A DNA stretch of 35,725 nt from Pseudomonadales bacterium (GTDB lineage: Bacteria; Pseudomonadota; Gammaproteobacteria; Pseudomonadales; Azotimanducaceae). Of this stretch, positions 7,932 through 18,055 are shown piece after piece (the first letter of the stretch is position 1; the number at the start of each line of letters is the position of its first letter). The notes below the pieces were generated by a model, which was not told where the DNA came from, searched no databases, and saw only the letters and a program-made list of their open reading frames with translations. The DNA lies in contig JAFMIA010000028.1 in the NCBI GenBank assembly GCA_017854255.1, forward strand, positions 1 to 35,725, read 5' to 3'. Made by a program: the position numbers and the translations under genes.

Positions 7932-9301
7932 TTCGGCAAACATCTGAATCAGACGGCTCGAACGCTGAAATTTTATCGGTCAGCGATCTGAATAAGGCCG
8001 CGAAATCCTTGTTGGAAGGCCACTTCCCAATGGTGTTCGTTGAAGGCGAAATTTCAAATTTCAGCGTACCGGCCTCGGGGCACTGGTACCTGACGCTTAA
8101 AGATGAGGGCGGCCAGCTGCGCACCGCCATGTTCCGCAACAAAAACCAGCGGGTTCGTTTCAAACCCAGGAATGGTCTGAAGGTGCTCATTCGCGGCAAG
8201 ATCAGTCTGTACGAAGCGCGCGGCGAGTATCAATTCATCGCAGAACACATGGAAGAAGCAGGCGAGGGCGAGCTGCGGCGGGCGTTTGAGGCACTCAAGC
8301 AACGCTTGCAGACAGACGGCCTATTTGACGAGTCGCGCAAGCGCGCTTTACCGGCGCTGCCTAAACACCTTGCGATTATTACCTCACCCACCGGTGCTGC
8401 GATCCGGGACGTTCTGAGCGTACTGAACCGGCGGTTCCCAGCGCTCAACTGTACGATCATTCCCAGCCAAGTCCAGGGCGAGGACGCAACCCAGCAGATC
8501 GTTGCCGCCTTGGAATTGGCGAATACATTTTCAGAGCCCGTGTTTGACGCCATCTTACTCACCCGAGGCGGCGGTTCCTTAGAGGATCTTTGGACCTTTA
8601 ATACCGAACCCGTCGCGCTCGCGATCGCCAACAGCCGTATTCCCGTTGTGAGCGCCATCGGTCACGAATCCGACTTCACCATTGCCGACTTTGTGGCAGA
8701 TCTGCGCGCCGCAACGCCCTCCGCAGCGGCTGAAATTCTTGCCCCAGACCAAACTGACTGGATGCAACAATTCGACGGCCTAGCCCAGCGTTTAACGCGA
8801 GCCCAAAGCAGCCAACTGAGGGCCGCCCAGGCCGCTGTCCAAAGCTTGACGCGGCGTCTACGCAACCCGTCTCAAACGCTCACGCAAATGAGCGAGCGGT
8901 TGGCGCGATTGCAACCTCGACTCTTGAATGCGGTGAACCGCGCCCTGCAGCATCCAGAATTAGACCGCTTAGAAAAACAATTAAACACCGGCATTGAGCA
9001 GCAGCTCAAACAAGCTCATGCTCGGCTATCGTCCGCCTCAGCGAGACAGACGCAACTGATCGAGCGCCAACTCATCGATGAACGCAGCAACCTCCAACGT
9101 CTTGCCGGTCAACTCAATGCGCTCAGCCCATTGGCCGTCATGGAGCGCGGATTCAGCCTGGTCCGAGACGAGGCGCAAACCGTCGTCGGTCGGGCAGCGC
9201 AACTGCAGGCTGATCAAGCCGTCACGATCGACTTTGCCGACGGCACGGCGGACGCCATCATTCGCAATAAACCCACGCTAAAAGTAGAGGAGACTCCTTG
9301 A
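7928..9301 (+). CDS. xseA: Exodeoxyribonuclease VII large subunit
   Basis: Catalytic subunit of exonuclease VII, which degrades single-stranded DNA in both directions and acts in repair. The 457 residues match E. coli XseA (456). An N-terminal OB-fold (about 18-110, with FVEGEISNF and SGHWYLTLKD) is followed by the catalytic domain with ITSPTGAAIRD, LLTRGGGSLEDLW and IGHESDFTIADFVADLRAATPSAAAE. A long helical coiled-coil region spans about 275-400 and MERGFSLVR lies near the C-terminus. The start overlaps the HDAC-like gene by 4 nt and the stop overlaps the M23 peptidase start by 4 nt. The small subunit gene xseB is not in the window. Confidence 0.97.
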   Translation: MIRQTSESDGSNAEILSVSDLNKAAKSLLEGHFPMVFVEGEISNFSVPASGHWYLTLKDEGGQLRTAMFRNKNQRVRFKPRNGLKVLIRGKISLYEARGEYQFIAEHMEEAGEGELRRAFEALKQRLQTDGLFDESRKRALPALPKHLAIITSPTGAAIRDVLSVLNRRFPALNCTIIPSQVQGEDATQQIVAALELANTFSEPVFDAILLTRGGGSLEDLWTFNTEPVALAIANSRIPVVSAIGHESDFTIADFVADLRAATPSAAAEILAPDQTDWMQQFDGLAQRLTRAQSSQLRAAQAAVQSLTRRLRNPSQTLTQMSERLARLQPRLLNAVNRALQHPELDRLEKQLNTGIEQQLKQAHARLSSASARQTQLIERQLIDERSNLQRLAGQLNALSPLAVMERGFSLVRDEAQTVVGRAAQLQADQAVTIDFADGTADAIIRNKPTLKVEETP

Positions 9302-10113
9302 AACTCGTTTTATTCTCAGGCGCCCTCTTTGCCGCGCTATTGTTATTTCAAAGCTCGGTTGCCGCCCAGCCCACGCATACGCCAGTGCCTGGAGGCGTGG
9401 CGGTGATCGCACTACCCGCGAACACAAAATCCGCCCGGTTCCTTGGCAACCCGGTTCTGATTATCGGCGACTCGGAAAAGCCTATCGCGATTGTGGGCAT
9501 TGCAATGGATCAGGCCCCAGGGCCCGCTCAGCTTGATCTTGTGAGCGGCGCAATCGTCTTCGATGTGCTTGAGAAAAGCTATCTGACCGAGCGCCTCACC
9601 ATCCAAGACAACAATAAGGTTACGCCACCAGCGCGGGATTACGATCGAATCAATCGGGACCGGCAAGAGATGATGGCGGTTTTCGAGTCTTTTACCACAG
9701 ACCGAGCCATCAACGCTGGCAGCCTTGATTTCATCACGCCAGTCGAAGGCCGAATCTCATCGCCCTTTGGCAAACGCCGGATTTTGAATGACCAACCTAG
9801 AAGCCCGCACTCGGGCTTGGATATCGCAGCACCAGAGGGCACGCCCATCAAGGCCGCCGCCGCTGGCATCGTTCGCGCCACCGGTGATTATTTTTTCAAC
9901 GGCAACACCGTGCTGATTGATCATGGTCAAGGGCTCATTACGATGTATTGCCACCTCAGTAAAATTAAGGTCGAGCTCAACGCGACCGTCGAGCAAGGTG
10001 AGATCATAGGCCTGGTCGGCCAAACTGGACGGGTTACCGGCCCGCATTTGCACTTCAGCGTTAACTTAAACCAAGCTCGGGTGGATCCCGCATTGTTTAT
10101 TGCCCAGCCCTGA
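9298..10113 (+). CDS. Exported M23-family peptidoglycan endopeptidase
   Basis: A 271-residue secreted protein with a cleavable signal peptide (MKLVLFSGALFAALLLF..., cleavage probably after SSVAA). The C-terminal M23/LytM domain (about 148-268) has the zinc-site motifs HSGLDIAAPEGTP, ITMYCHLSKI and GPHLHFSVN, so it should be an active metallopeptidase that cleaves peptidoglycan cross-bridges in the periplasm. The N-terminal half resembles the beta-rich inhibitory or dimerisation region of similar peptidases. It starts with TTG at 9298, overlapping the xseA stop, and is preceded by GAGGAG. It is the last gene of its operon and converges on der. Confidence 0.93.
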   Translation: MKLVLFSGALFAALLLFQSSVAAQPTHTPVPGGVAVIALPANTKSARFLGNPVLIIGDSEKPIAIVGIAMDQAPGPAQLDLVSGAIVFDVLEKSYLTERLTIQDNNKVTPPARDYDRINRDRQEMMAVFESFTTDRAINAGSLDFITPVEGRISSPFGKRRILNDQPRSPHSGLDIAAPEGTPIKAAAAGIVRATGDYFFNGNTVLIDHGQGLITMYCHLSKIKVELNATVEQGEIIGLVGQTGRVTGPHLHFSVNLNQARVDPALFIAQP

Positions 10114-10180
10114 ACTAAAAATACAGAGCTGCTTAACCTGAAGGGCTTAATATGAAGCGCTGGCCATTATTTGAGCAGCC

Positions 10181-10210
10181 ATTTTATAGGTAGGCATTTT
10201 ATGGGTAGGC
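10181..10210. repeat. 15-bp tandem duplication between converging genes
   Basis: Two adjacent 15-bp units, ATTTTATAGGTAGGC (10181-10195) and ATTTTATGGGTAGGC (10196-10210), differ by one base. They lie in the 180-nt gap where the M23 peptidase gene and der converge. No convincing intrinsic terminator is visible in this gap. Confidence 0.85.
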
Positions 10211-10293
10211 ATTGGGTGAGCCCGCAGTGACCCTTACGCCGTTGATGCTTGAGCCCTAAACCGGATCCAACAGGGATTTTCTGAACAAAAGCG

Positions 10294-11712
10294 CTAGCGT
10301 TTTCGTCTCTTCGCGCGCTCAACATCATCCTTCATCAAGCGTCGCTTTTTGCTCACTTCTCGGTCCGTGAGTTTGACCTTCTTGTCTTTGAAAGGGTTAT
10401 CGCCCGTTCTAAACTCAATCCTGAGCGGCGTGCCTTCAAGTCCTAAGGCTTTGTGGAACCGCTTCTGCAGATAGCGCTTATAAGCTTCTGGCACGGCTTC
10501 GGTTTGATTCCCATGCACGATGATAATCGGCGGATTACTGCCGCCTGCGTGCGCGTAACGAAGTTTGATGCGCCGTCCATTAACCATCGGCGGCTGATAC
10601 TCAGCCAAGGCCTCAGCTAAAATTTTGTTCAATTTAGTGGTTGCAAGCGACTTGGTTGCCGAATCATAAGATTTAAGAACCGACTTATACAGATGACCCA
10701 CACCAGATCCATGGAGCGCCGAGATAAAGTGGATTGTTGCAAAATCGATGAAGGTTAACCGGCGCTCGATTTCACTTTTAATATGATCTTTCTGCTCTTG
10801 ATTGGTGCCATCCCACTTATTAACCGCAATCACCAACGCGCGACCGGCTTCCAGAACATGTCCCAACAGATGCAGATCTTGATCGACGAGGTTTTCATGC
10901 GCATCGATCATCAAAATCACAACGTTTGCATCAGCAATGGCGTCCAACGCCTTGATCACTGAAAACTTTTCAACGGCTTCAGAAATTTTGCCTCGCCGCC
11001 GTACCCCGGCCGTATCGATAATCGTGTATTCCTGACCTTCGCGCTCAAACGGAATGTAAATGCTATCCCGCGTTGTACCCGCCTGATCAAAGACGACGAC
11101 CCGGTCCTCTCCAAGCATTCGATTGACCAAGGTCGACTTACCCACGTTGGGGCGTCCGACCACCGCCATCTTGATACCGCGCGCTTCTTCAGCTTCCGTC
11201 TCATCGCTTTGCTTGACGGGCAGACGCGCGAGTACAACTTCAGACATTAGGTAAGACACGCCATGACCATTGGAGGCCGAAATCAGTTCACAGCCCCCAA
11301 ATCCCAGCTCAGCGAATTCGCCCTCGATGTAGTCGCTGTTCTGACCATCGATTTTATTGGCTACCAAAACGACCGGTTTATTCTGAGTACGCAGCAGGCG
11401 CGCAATATCATGATCTCCAGGCAAGCGTCCGGACTTAGCATCAACCAAAAATAAGACAAGATCTGCTTCGCTGATGGCGGCTCGGGACTGCTCGGCCATG
11501 GGCTTATCAATGCCCTGCTCGTCGCCGGACAACCCTCCGGTATCGATCACCAAGTAATCGAAATCCCCCATGACACCCCGTCCGTACTGCCGGTCCCGGG
11601 TTAATCCTGGGATGCTGGCAACCAAAGCGTCTCGGGTTTTGGTCACTCGATTAAAAAGCGTGGATTTCCCAACGTTCGGGCGGCCGACTAGGGCGATAAC
11701 GGGGAGCATCAA
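10294..11712 (-). CDS. der: Ribosome biogenesis GTPase Der (EngA)
   Basis: An essential GTPase needed for maturation of the 50S ribosomal subunit. It has the tandem G-domain arrangement unique to the family: GRPNVGKST at residues 10-18 and again at 186-194, with NKID (119-122) and NKWD as the two G4 motifs, then a KH-like C-terminal domain and a lysine/arginine-rich tail. Length 472, against 490 in E. coli. Two consecutive ATG codons (11712, 11709) could each start it. It is the last gene of the ndk-to-der series, 5 nt after bamB. Confidence 0.97.
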   Translation of the reverse strand: MMLPVIALVGRPNVGKSTLFNRVTKTRDALVASIPGLTRDRQYGRGVMGDFDYLVIDTGGLSGDEQGIDKPMAEQSRAAISEADLVLFLVDAKSGRLPGDHDIARLLRTQNKPVVLVANKIDGQNSDYIEGEFAELGFGGCELISASNGHGVSYLMSEVVLARLPVKQSDETEAEEARGIKMAVVGRPNVGKSTLVNRMLGEDRVVVFDQAGTTRDSIYIPFEREGQEYTIIDTAGVRRRGKISEAVEKFSVIKALDAIADANVVILMIDAHENLVDQDLHLLGHVLEAGRALVIAVNKWDGTNQEQKDHIKSEIERRLTFIDFATIHFISALHGSGVGHLYKSVLKSYDSATKSLATTKLNKILAEALAEYQPPMVNGRRIKLRYAHAGGSNPPIIIVHGNQTEAVPEAYKRYLQKRFHKALGLEGTPLRIEFRTGDNPFKDKKVKLTDREVSKKRRLMKDDVERAKRRKR

Positions 11713-11717
11713 ATACG

Positions 11718-12920
11718 CTACTGAATCTCGAAAGCCGAAAGGCGTCCGCTATTGCCCATAACATAGAGCCGGTTACCATCGGCGAGCGCCGGGGTATAAA
11801 GCCCTTTGGTATCAACGCGACGACGCCCCACAAACCGGCCATCGGATTGTGCAATCAAATGAACATAGCCTTCAAAGTCGCCAACTGCCAAGTAGCTGCC
11901 AATCGCGATCGGTGTCGTGAGGTCTCGGTTGAGAAGGTCATCCAACTCCCACTGGATTCGGCCATTATCCATGTCAAAAGCCGTAATCTGATCACTGACG
12001 GACGCTAAATACACATTACCAAAGCCTGCACCCAAGCCAACGGTTGTCGACGCCTCTTCGGACCAGAGCGGGCGTCCGGCATTTAAATCAATGGCGAGGA
12101 TTCTGCCTTGATAACTTGCGACATAAAGCCTGCCACTTTGAAAGACCATCTTGCCGTCGATATCAATTAAACGTTCTAAGTCGGAACGCCCTTTAGCCGC
12201 CGCGACGCGTTCATCGATCGCGGCGACCCCGCGATCAGGATCAATCAAGGCTACACGCCCATTGGCAAACCCGGCAATCACAACATCATCACGAAGGATT
12301 GGGGTTGCCGTGCCGCGCAGGGTCAATGCCGGTAACGAGGTACTAAACCGCCAACGCTGCTCGCCGGTAAACGCATCCAACCCCGTCACGCTGCCATCGA
12401 TGGCTTGGGCAACAACCAGTTGATTGAGAATCTGTGGTGGCGCGAGCACTTCGCTTGACACCTCAGCGCGCCACGCGATCGAGCCGTCACTCTGATAGAG
12501 GGCCAACACTTCTCCCGCAGAGGTTCCAACCAGCACAATGTCGTTGCCCGCGCCAACGCCGCCAGTGATGACATCGACATCTTTCGCAAAAGCGTGATCA
12601 ACATCAGCCTCGGCGTAGAGATCTCGAACATCCCGAGACCAAACCTTATTGCCGGTATCTGCCTGAACGGCCAAAATCGTACCATCAGCAGAGGCCGCAA
12701 AAATGCGATTGCCACTTAATGCAGGCTCAAGCTTGATCGCTTTATCCGCAGCACCCGCACCCACTCGCGCGGTCCACAGGGCAGAGAAAGTCACCTCTGA
12801 CTGGATTTTCTTGAGCGCGGCTGGCTTGATGACGTCTTCATCTTTGCCGTCAAACCAACTGCAACCGCTCACTAGACCGAGCAATAACAGGCTATAAGGC
12901 AACATTCGCCAGATCATCAT
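11718..12920 (-). CDS. bamB: Outer membrane assembly lipoprotein BamB
   Basis: A lipoprotein of the BAM complex that helps fold beta-barrel proteins into the outer membrane. The signal peptide ends in a lipobox LVSGC with the lipidated Cys at residue 20. The rest is a PQQ-like beta-propeller with repeated blades such as [26 protein letters not shown] and [15 protein letters not shown]. The 400 residues are close to E. coli BamB (392). Its ATG overlaps the yfgM stop by 4 nt, indicating coupling, and der follows after 5 nt. This yfgM-bamB-der order is conserved in gammaproteobacteria. Confidence 0.96.
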   Translation of the reverse strand: MMIWRMLPYSLLLLGLVSGCSWFDGKDEDVIKPAALKKIQSEVTFSALWTARVGAGAADKAIKLEPALSGNRIFAASADGTILAVQADTGNKVWSRDVRDLYAEADVDHAFAKDVDVITGGVGAGNDIVLVGTSAGEVLALYQSDGSIAWRAEVSSEVLAPPQILNQLVVAQAIDGSVTGLDAFTGEQRWRFSTSLPALTLRGTATPILRDDVVIAGFANGRVALIDPDRGVAAIDERVAAAKGRSDLERLIDIDGKMVFQSGRLYVASYQGRILAIDLNAGRPLWSEEASTTVGLGAGFGNVYLASVSDQITAFDMDNGRIQWELDDLLNRDLTTPIAIGSYLAVGDFEGYVHLIAQSDGRFVGRRRVDTKGLYTPALADGNRLYVMGNSGRLSAFEIQ

Positions 12921-13684
12921 CCATTGTCCTTTGAATCTGCTTGCGTCCCATCTGCCGATGCGTCGGGACCAGCTGCCGGCGCTTCGACCGATGCGGCTTC
13001 GTTGTTGCTGCTTTCATCCGATATCGCTGGATCCATGCTCGCGGTTGCAAACGTCAAATCTTCAACCTTCATCGTTAAACCCGGTAAGCCCTCTTCACCC
13101 GCTGTGTTAACCGCCAGCTGATAGGCTTGCCTTGCCTCGTCGAGTCGATCGAGTTGATACAACAAATCGCCTTCGACCTCATGTCGCGCTGCCATAAAGC
13201 CAGCCCATTCGAGCGGTTCAGCCAACACGGTCAAACCCTCCTCAGGCCGGTCCTGAGCGCCCAAAAGTCGCGCCAATCGAATCTGTACCAAAGGCGCCAA
13301 TTGCGAGCTCGCCGCGGCCGTTATTGCTCGCAAGGCCGCTTCTGCCTCACTTAGATTGCCTGCACTAAAATGCAGCTTTGCAATCTGCAGCCCCGCTAAG
13401 ACCGCATAATCCGTTCCCGGATGATTCGCAATAAAGGCGTCTCCTAAGTCCATCGCGGCGGCTCGTTTATCATCGTCCGTTTTGCCTTCACGCGCCGCAG
13501 CTTGGAACGTCGTAAACGCATCACTCGCAGCCTCAGCTGCTGCCTGCTTTTGGTCTTCCCAAGATCTGAATCCAAAGTTACCGCCCAGAACAAGCACCAA
13601 GCCAATGGCTAAAAACCAACCGTTCTGACGTAAAAAAGTCTGTATTTTCTCGATTTGCTCTTCTTCGCTCGTATCCAGCGCCAC
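12917..13684 (-). CDS. yfgM: YfgM-like membrane-anchored TPR protein
   Basis: An ancillary SecYEG translocon-associated protein with periplasmic chaperone-network links in E. coli. The N-terminus is cytosolic (MALDTSEEEQIEKIQTFLRQ), followed by one transmembrane helix (about 22-40, GWFLAIGLVLVLGGNFGF) and a periplasmic TPR domain to about residue 205. At 255 residues it is longer than E. coli YfgM (206). The extra length is a C-terminal Ala/Asp/Ser/Glu-rich, probably disordered tail (about 212-255). Position between hisS and bamB confirms the call. Confidence 0.93.
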   Translation of the reverse strand: MALDTSEEEQIEKIQTFLRQNGWFLAIGLVLVLGGNFGFRSWEDQKQAAAEAASDAFTTFQAAAREGKTDDDKRAAAMDLGDAFIANHPGTDYAVLAGLQIAKLHFSAGNLSEAEAALRAITAAASSQLAPLVQIRLARLLGAQDRPEEGLTVLAEPLEWAGFMAARHEVEGDLLYQLDRLDEARQAYQLAVNTAGEEGLPGLTMKVEDLTFATASMDPAISDESSNNEAASVEAPAAGPDASADGTQADSKDNG

Positions 13685-13729
13685 GTGCCTACTCCTGTAC
13701 CAAGTTCTTTACTGTTTGCTAATTGCTGC

Positions 13730-14998
13730 TTACTGCTTGAAACGCTGCTGCAACTGTTCAATCAAAGCCGACATTTGAACCAATGCCTGCCCCCCTTCAC
13801 CCCGTAATTCACGAACACTCACCGCATCCTGCGCAAGCTCGTCCTCTGCAACAATGAGCGCAATCTCTGCCCCAGACGCATCGGCTTTCTTCATTTGCGC
13901 CTTGAGCTTTCCAGCACCGGCATGAACCTGAATCGAAAGACCGAGTTGCGTCCGCACTTGCTCTGCCAGGACCAGCATCTTGCCCCGCGCGTCGTCTCCA
14001 ACAGAAACACCATAAATATTGATCGAAGGCCCTTGCACCGCTTGACCCTCAAGCATCAGCGCGAGCCGATCTAAACCCAACGCAAAGCCAACGCAGGGCG
14101 TGGGTTTACCCCCTAACTGCGCCACTAATCCGTCGTAGCGACCACCACCACAAATTGTACCTTGGGCACCCAATTCATCCGTGACCCACTCGAACACCGT
14201 ACGGTTGTAATAGTCCAAACCGCGCACGATGCTTGGATTAATCCGATAGGGCTGCCCGGCGGCGTCCAGTATCGCACACAGGCCATCAAAATGCTTTCGA
14301 GACGCCGCGTCAATAAAGTCGCTGAGGACCGGTGCGTCTACCAAAAGCGCCTGTGTTGTCGGGACTTTGGTGTCTAAAATGCGCATCGGATTCGTCGTCA
14401 GTCGACGAAGACTATCCTCGTCTAAATCCGATTTATAACGCGTTAAATACTCCACTAAAGCCGCGCTAAAGGCTTGCCTGCTCGCAGCATCACCGATTGA
14501 ATTGAGTTCAAGGGTTACCGAGCTCGATAAGCCTAAAACCGACCAAAGCCGGGCCGAAAGCAGCAGTAACTCAGCATCGATATCAGGACCTTCCATCCCG
14601 ATACACTCAACCCCAATCTGGTCAAACTGCCGGTAGCGGCCTTTCTGAGGTCGCTCATAACGAAACATCGGCCCCGTGTACCAAAGCCTTTGGGTTTGAT
14701 TAAACGCCAGACCATGCTCATTCACAAAGCGAACCAAGCCAGCGGTGCCTTCCGGTCGCAGCGTCAGACTCTCTTCGTTGCGATCATTGAAGGTGTACAT
14801 TTCTTTTTCGACGATGTCTGTACTTGCGCCAACCAAACGACTGAACAAACTGGTGCTTTCCAGTATCGGCAAGCCGACTTCCTGATAACCATAACCCGCT
14901 AAAACCCTTCTCGCCTGATCTTCGATCAAACGGAATCGCGCTTTTTTTTCGGGTAGCAGATCCTGCATCCCTCGAATGGCTTTCATTGCGTTACTCAC
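13730..14998 (-). CDS. hisS: Histidyl-tRNA synthetase
   Basis: A class II aminoacyl-tRNA synthetase that charges tRNA-His. Visible motifs are IRGMQDLLP near the N-terminus, LTLRPEGTAGLVR, motif 2 FRYERPQKGRYRQF, the histidine-binding GLDYYNRTVFEW, GGGRYDGL and the motif 3 region GFALGLDRL. A C-terminal anticodon-binding domain follows. The 422 residues match E. coli (424). The start is taken as GTG at 14998 with GGAAG upstream, though the in-frame ATG four codons later (14986) is also possible. It is 13 nt downstream of ispG. Confidence 0.97.
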   Translation of the reverse strand: MSNAMKAIRGMQDLLPEKKARFRLIEDQARRVLAGYGYQEVGLPILESTSLFSRLVGASTDIVEKEMYTFNDRNEESLTLRPEGTAGLVRFVNEHGLAFNQTQRLWYTGPMFRYERPQKGRYRQFDQIGVECIGMEGPDIDAELLLLSARLWSVLGLSSSVTLELNSIGDAASRQAFSAALVEYLTRYKSDLDEDSLRRLTTNPMRILDTKVPTTQALLVDAPVLSDFIDAASRKHFDGLCAILDAAGQPYRINPSIVRGLDYYNRTVFEWVTDELGAQGTICGGGRYDGLVAQLGGKPTPCVGFALGLDRLALMLEGQAVQGPSINIYGVSVGDDARGKMLVLAEQVRTQLGLSIQVHAGAGKLKAQMKKADASGAEIALIVAEDELAQDAVSVRELRGEGGQALVQMSALIEQLQQRFKQ

Positions 14999-15011
14999 GA
15001 CACACTTCCAC

Positions 15012-16133
15012 TCAGTTTGATGTTAATTCAACATTTTCGGCCGCCTCGGCTGCAATTTTTTCGGCCACCCGCCGTCGAATCATCGCCTCGAGATCATCAA
15101 TTAAATGCTCATTGGTCACTTTTTGACTGGGCGCACCATCACGATAGATCAAATTGTTTGGGGTCGCGCCTGTCAGACCAATGTCGGCCTCTTTTGCCTC
15201 ACCCGGTCCATTCACGATACAGCCAATAATCGCGACATCGAGGGGCGTTGTAATGTCTTCCACCCGTCGTTCCAGCTCATTCACGGTTGAAATGACATCA
15301 AAGTTCTGACGAGAGCAACTCGGACACGCCACAAAGTGAATGCCCTTACTGCGCAGATGCAGGCTCTTCAGCAAATCAAACCCAACCTTTACTTCCTCAA
15401 CCGGGTCCGCCGCCAACGACACGCGAATTGTATCGCCTATGCCCGCCATCAGTAAAAAGCCCAGCCCGGCTGCGCTCTTCACCGTACCCGAACGTAGGGC
15501 GCCCGCTTCAGTAATACCTAAGTGCAACGGTTGATCGATTTGACCCGCAATACGCTGATACGCCTCGATCGTCATAAAAATATCAGAGGCCTTCAAGCTC
15601 AGCTTGAACTGATCAAAATTTTCGGCATCCAGCATCTCAATATTGCGCAACGCTGACTCGACCATCGCTGTGGCATTTGGCTCTTTATACTTGCGCATTA
15701 AGTCCTTGCCTAAGGAACCCGCATTAACGCCGATCCGAATCGGAATGCCTTGATCTTTACAGGCACTTACCACCGCCCGAACGCGATCCGGACTACCGAT
15801 ATTGCCAGGATTAATCCGCAAACAATCCACCCCTAACGCGGCAACCTTGAGTGCAATCTTGTAATCAAAGTGAATATCGGACACTAACGGCACATCGACT
15901 TGGGCTCGAATTTTTCCGAATGCTTCTGCCGCGTCCATACTGGGTACCGAGACCCGAACAATATCGGCACCGGCGACTTCAAGACGTCGAATCTGAGCCA
16001 CCGTTGCCGCAACATCGAGCGTATTGGTATTGGTCATACTTTGAACTGCAATCGGCGCATCGCCCCCAACCGGCACAGCCCCCACCATGATCTGTTTGGA
16101 TACCCGTCGCACTATCTTAGAATCTTGGTGCAT
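15012..16133 (-). CDS. ispG: 4-hydroxy-3-methylbut-2-enyl diphosphate synthase (IspG/GcpE)
   Basis: Converts MEcPP to HMBPP in the MEP isoprenoid pathway, using a [4Fe-4S] cluster. The N-terminal TIM barrel is seen in [23 protein letters not shown] and LRINPGNIG. The C-terminal cluster domain has the cysteines of CPSCSR and GCIVNGPGE. The 373 residues match E. coli (372). GAGT lies just upstream of the ATG and the rodZ stop is 10 nt away. The ISC operon nearby would supply its cluster. Confidence 0.97.
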   Translation of the reverse strand: MHQDSKIVRRVSKQIMVGAVPVGGDAPIAVQSMTNTNTLDVAATVAQIRRLEVAGADIVRVSVPSMDAAEAFGKIRAQVDVPLVSDIHFDYKIALKVAALGVDCLRINPGNIGSPDRVRAVVSACKDQGIPIRIGVNAGSLGKDLMRKYKEPNATAMVESALRNIEMLDAENFDQFKLSLKASDIFMTIEAYQRIAGQIDQPLHLGITEAGALRSGTVKSAAGLGFLLMAGIGDTIRVSLAADPVEEVKVGFDLLKSLHLRSKGIHFVACPSCSRQNFDVISTVNELERRVEDITTPLDVAIIGCIVNGPGEAKEADIGLTGATPNNLIYRDGAPSQKVTNEHLIDDLEAMIRRRVAEKIAAEAAENVELTSN

Positions 16134-16143
16134 AACGTTACTC

Positions 16144-17301
16144 CTAATTCGTTAAGGTCAATCGAGCGATCGCGTCTCGTGTTGTTGCTGAATCAAGATC
16201 AATCGCTCGGCCATTAAACTCTAAACGCGCCATCGGCGCATTGCCGAGCAAGACCGTTAAGGGCGCGCGCCCATTGAGGACTAGGACATCGCCGGCGCGA
16301 TTAAGATCACCGTAAATCAATTCGTTTTGGCTATCCTGGACTTCAATCCAACATTCACCAACAAGGGTCGCTTTTAATTCATCCGAGCCACCCGCGTCCA
16401 CTCGGATTTGACGTCCATCGAGTCGATTTTCTCGCCAAATTTCGACTTGTTCTGAGAGCCCTCGCCCATTATCAAGTTTAAAATTGGCTTGGCGCTGATC
16501 GCTCAGTTTTTCAGGGCTTCCGGGTTGATCGACCAATCCATCGGCAATACTGCCACTCGACGCTAAGCGTTCAGGATCAGACGCTGCCGCCTCAAAAACC
16601 AATGGATCTAGGTCTTGGCTAATCCTTCCCGACGGTGTGTTTTCAGCTTTAGTGCTCTGGTTTTCTCGTGCTACAACGTCCGTTGTCCGCTCAAGATCCG
16701 CCAAGGCTGGTGCTGGCGCATCAAGTCCGGAAAGCGGCGCTTGGTCAAAGATTTTGTCTGGCGTCACTGATTCTAAAGGCGCGGTTTCCGTGTTGGCGGG
16801 GTCCGGCAGCGCACCCGCCATTATTCCGGCACTCGGCTCAGTAATTAGGGCAGGGTCGGCTGCCGCGGGCGTCATCGCGCCGACGTCTGCCCGATCCTCG
16901 TCCGACGTCAGCAGCCACACCAAGAGCACCAAAATCAAAACAATCCCCATCCCGATGACACCGGTGAGCACAACAGGTCCAGAGAATCGATTTTCTTTCA
17001 CACTGACGGCAACATCCGCGGGGGTGTCTGGCAGCGTTTCCCGAAATGCCTCGTCATATAATTGCACTAACTGACCGCCATCAAGACCCACAACCCGCGC
17101 ATAACTGCGCAGGTAACCCCGAACAAACGCTTGCTTCGGCAGGCGATGAAACTCACCCGCATCCATATACCGAATGAACGTCTCGGTCAAAAACAACTGC
17201 TCGGCAACCCCCGCTTGGGTCATGCCAGCGGCTTCTCTGGCTTGTCTTAACTGATCAGAGACTGTCAACGTACTGGCCTCGCCCATTTCCTCAACGCCCA
17301 T
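16144..17301 (-). CDS. rodZ: Cytoskeletal protein RodZ
   Basis: A bitopic membrane protein linking MreB to the cell-elongation machinery. The N-terminal helix-turn-helix domain spans about residues 14-85 ([34 protein letters not shown]), one transmembrane helix about 109-132 ([23 protein letters not shown] in part), a long low-complexity periplasmic linker follows, and the C-terminal DUF4115 domain begins near 290 ([18 protein letters not shown]). The start at 17301 is well supported by AAGGAGGGG five nt upstream, inside the end of pilW; the genes overlap by 11 nt. Confidence 0.94.
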   Translation of the reverse strand: MGVEEMGEASTLTVSDQLRQAREAAGMTQAGVAEQLFLTETFIRYMDAGEFHRLPKQAFVRGYLRSYARVVGLDGGQLVQLYDEAFRETLPDTPADVAVSVKENRFSGPVVLTGVIGMGIVLILVLLVWLLTSDEDRADVGAMTPAAADPALITEPSAGIMAGALPDPANTETAPLESVTPDKIFDQAPLSGLDAPAPALADLERTTDVVARENQSTKAENTPSGRISQDLDPLVFEAAASDPERLASSGSIADGLVDQPGSPEKLSDQRQANFKLDNGRGLSEQVEIWRENRLDGRQIRVDAGGSDELKATLVGECWIEVQDSQNELIYGDLNRAGDVLVLNGRAPLTVLLGNAPMARLEFNGRAIDLDSATTRDAIARLTLTN

Positions 17302-18055
17302 CCACCCCTCCTTGGGTACCCTTGACTAACTCTAAAGCTTCCATCGAGGTTGGATAGATTCGAATTAAATCAGCGGTGCATCGGCTGCGCTCAGCCGCAT
17401 CTAAAAAAATGGCATAAATTTTTGCGCACGCGGACAAGCTTCTCGCTGATTCCGACGCGATCGCTCGATGTCTTAAATATAGTGCTTTTGCTGCCGTATA
17501 ATTTTGATCCTCTAGATGCAGCAGCGTTAGCTCAAGCAAGGTTCTGGGTAATCGAGGATTCAGCGCCTCGGCACGTTCAAAGGCCTCGCGGGCAGCACGT
17601 CGGTCGTCCAGCGCGAGGTATGCCACGGCCAAATTCTCAAAGGCTTGAGGCCTAAGCTCGTAAAAGCGATCTTCGGTTGCAATGGTCAGCTGCTCAACCG
17701 CTTCACCGGGACGACCCTGAGCATATAAAAAACCGCCAAAGTTATTGCGCGCCGCGATCATGTCCGGGGCGAGCGCAATTGCCCGCTTGAAATACGACTC
17801 CGCGAGTTCAAACTCGCGCTCCTGCTGGAACACAATCGCTAATGTATGATGAGCCGGCGCCGATTGATCATCAATCGCCAGCGCTTTCATTAAGTTATCT
17901 TTAGCTCGGCCATAATCACCCTGCCGCAGATAAGCCGTCCCTAGCTCAATGGCTCGCGCCGCAACCTCATTTTGATCGACTGCCGCGCCGCCCCGATTCT
18001 GAGCGGTACAGCCCATCACGATTAAAAGCACCAGAGCGAGCGCGAGCGCTCTCAT
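17291..18055 (-). CDS. pilW: Type IV pilus biogenesis lipoprotein PilW/PilF
   Basis: An outer-membrane lipoprotein that promotes multimerisation of the PilQ secretin for type IV pili. The start at 18055 overlaps the rlmN stop by 4 nt and gives a clean lipoprotein signal ([16 protein letters not shown], Cys16). An upstream in-frame ATG at 18139 would add a non-signal extension and lies inside rlmN. The mature protein is a series of TPR motifs, for example the [20 protein letters not shown] and [20 protein letters not shown] stretches. Length is 254 residues. The rlmN-pilW-rodZ order is the usual one in piliated gammaproteobacteria. Confidence 0.93.
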   Translation of the reverse strand: MRALALALVLLIVMGCTAQNRGGAAVDQNEVAARAIELGTAYLRQGDYGRAKDNLMKALAIDDQSAPAHHTLAIVFQQEREFELAESYFKRAIALAPDMIAARNNFGGFLYAQGRPGEAVEQLTIATEDRFYELRPQAFENLAVAYLALDDRRAAREAFERAEALNPRLPRTLLELTLLHLEDQNYTAAKALYLRHRAIASESARSLSACAKIYAIFLDAAERSRCTADLIRIYPTSMEALELVKGTQGGVDGR

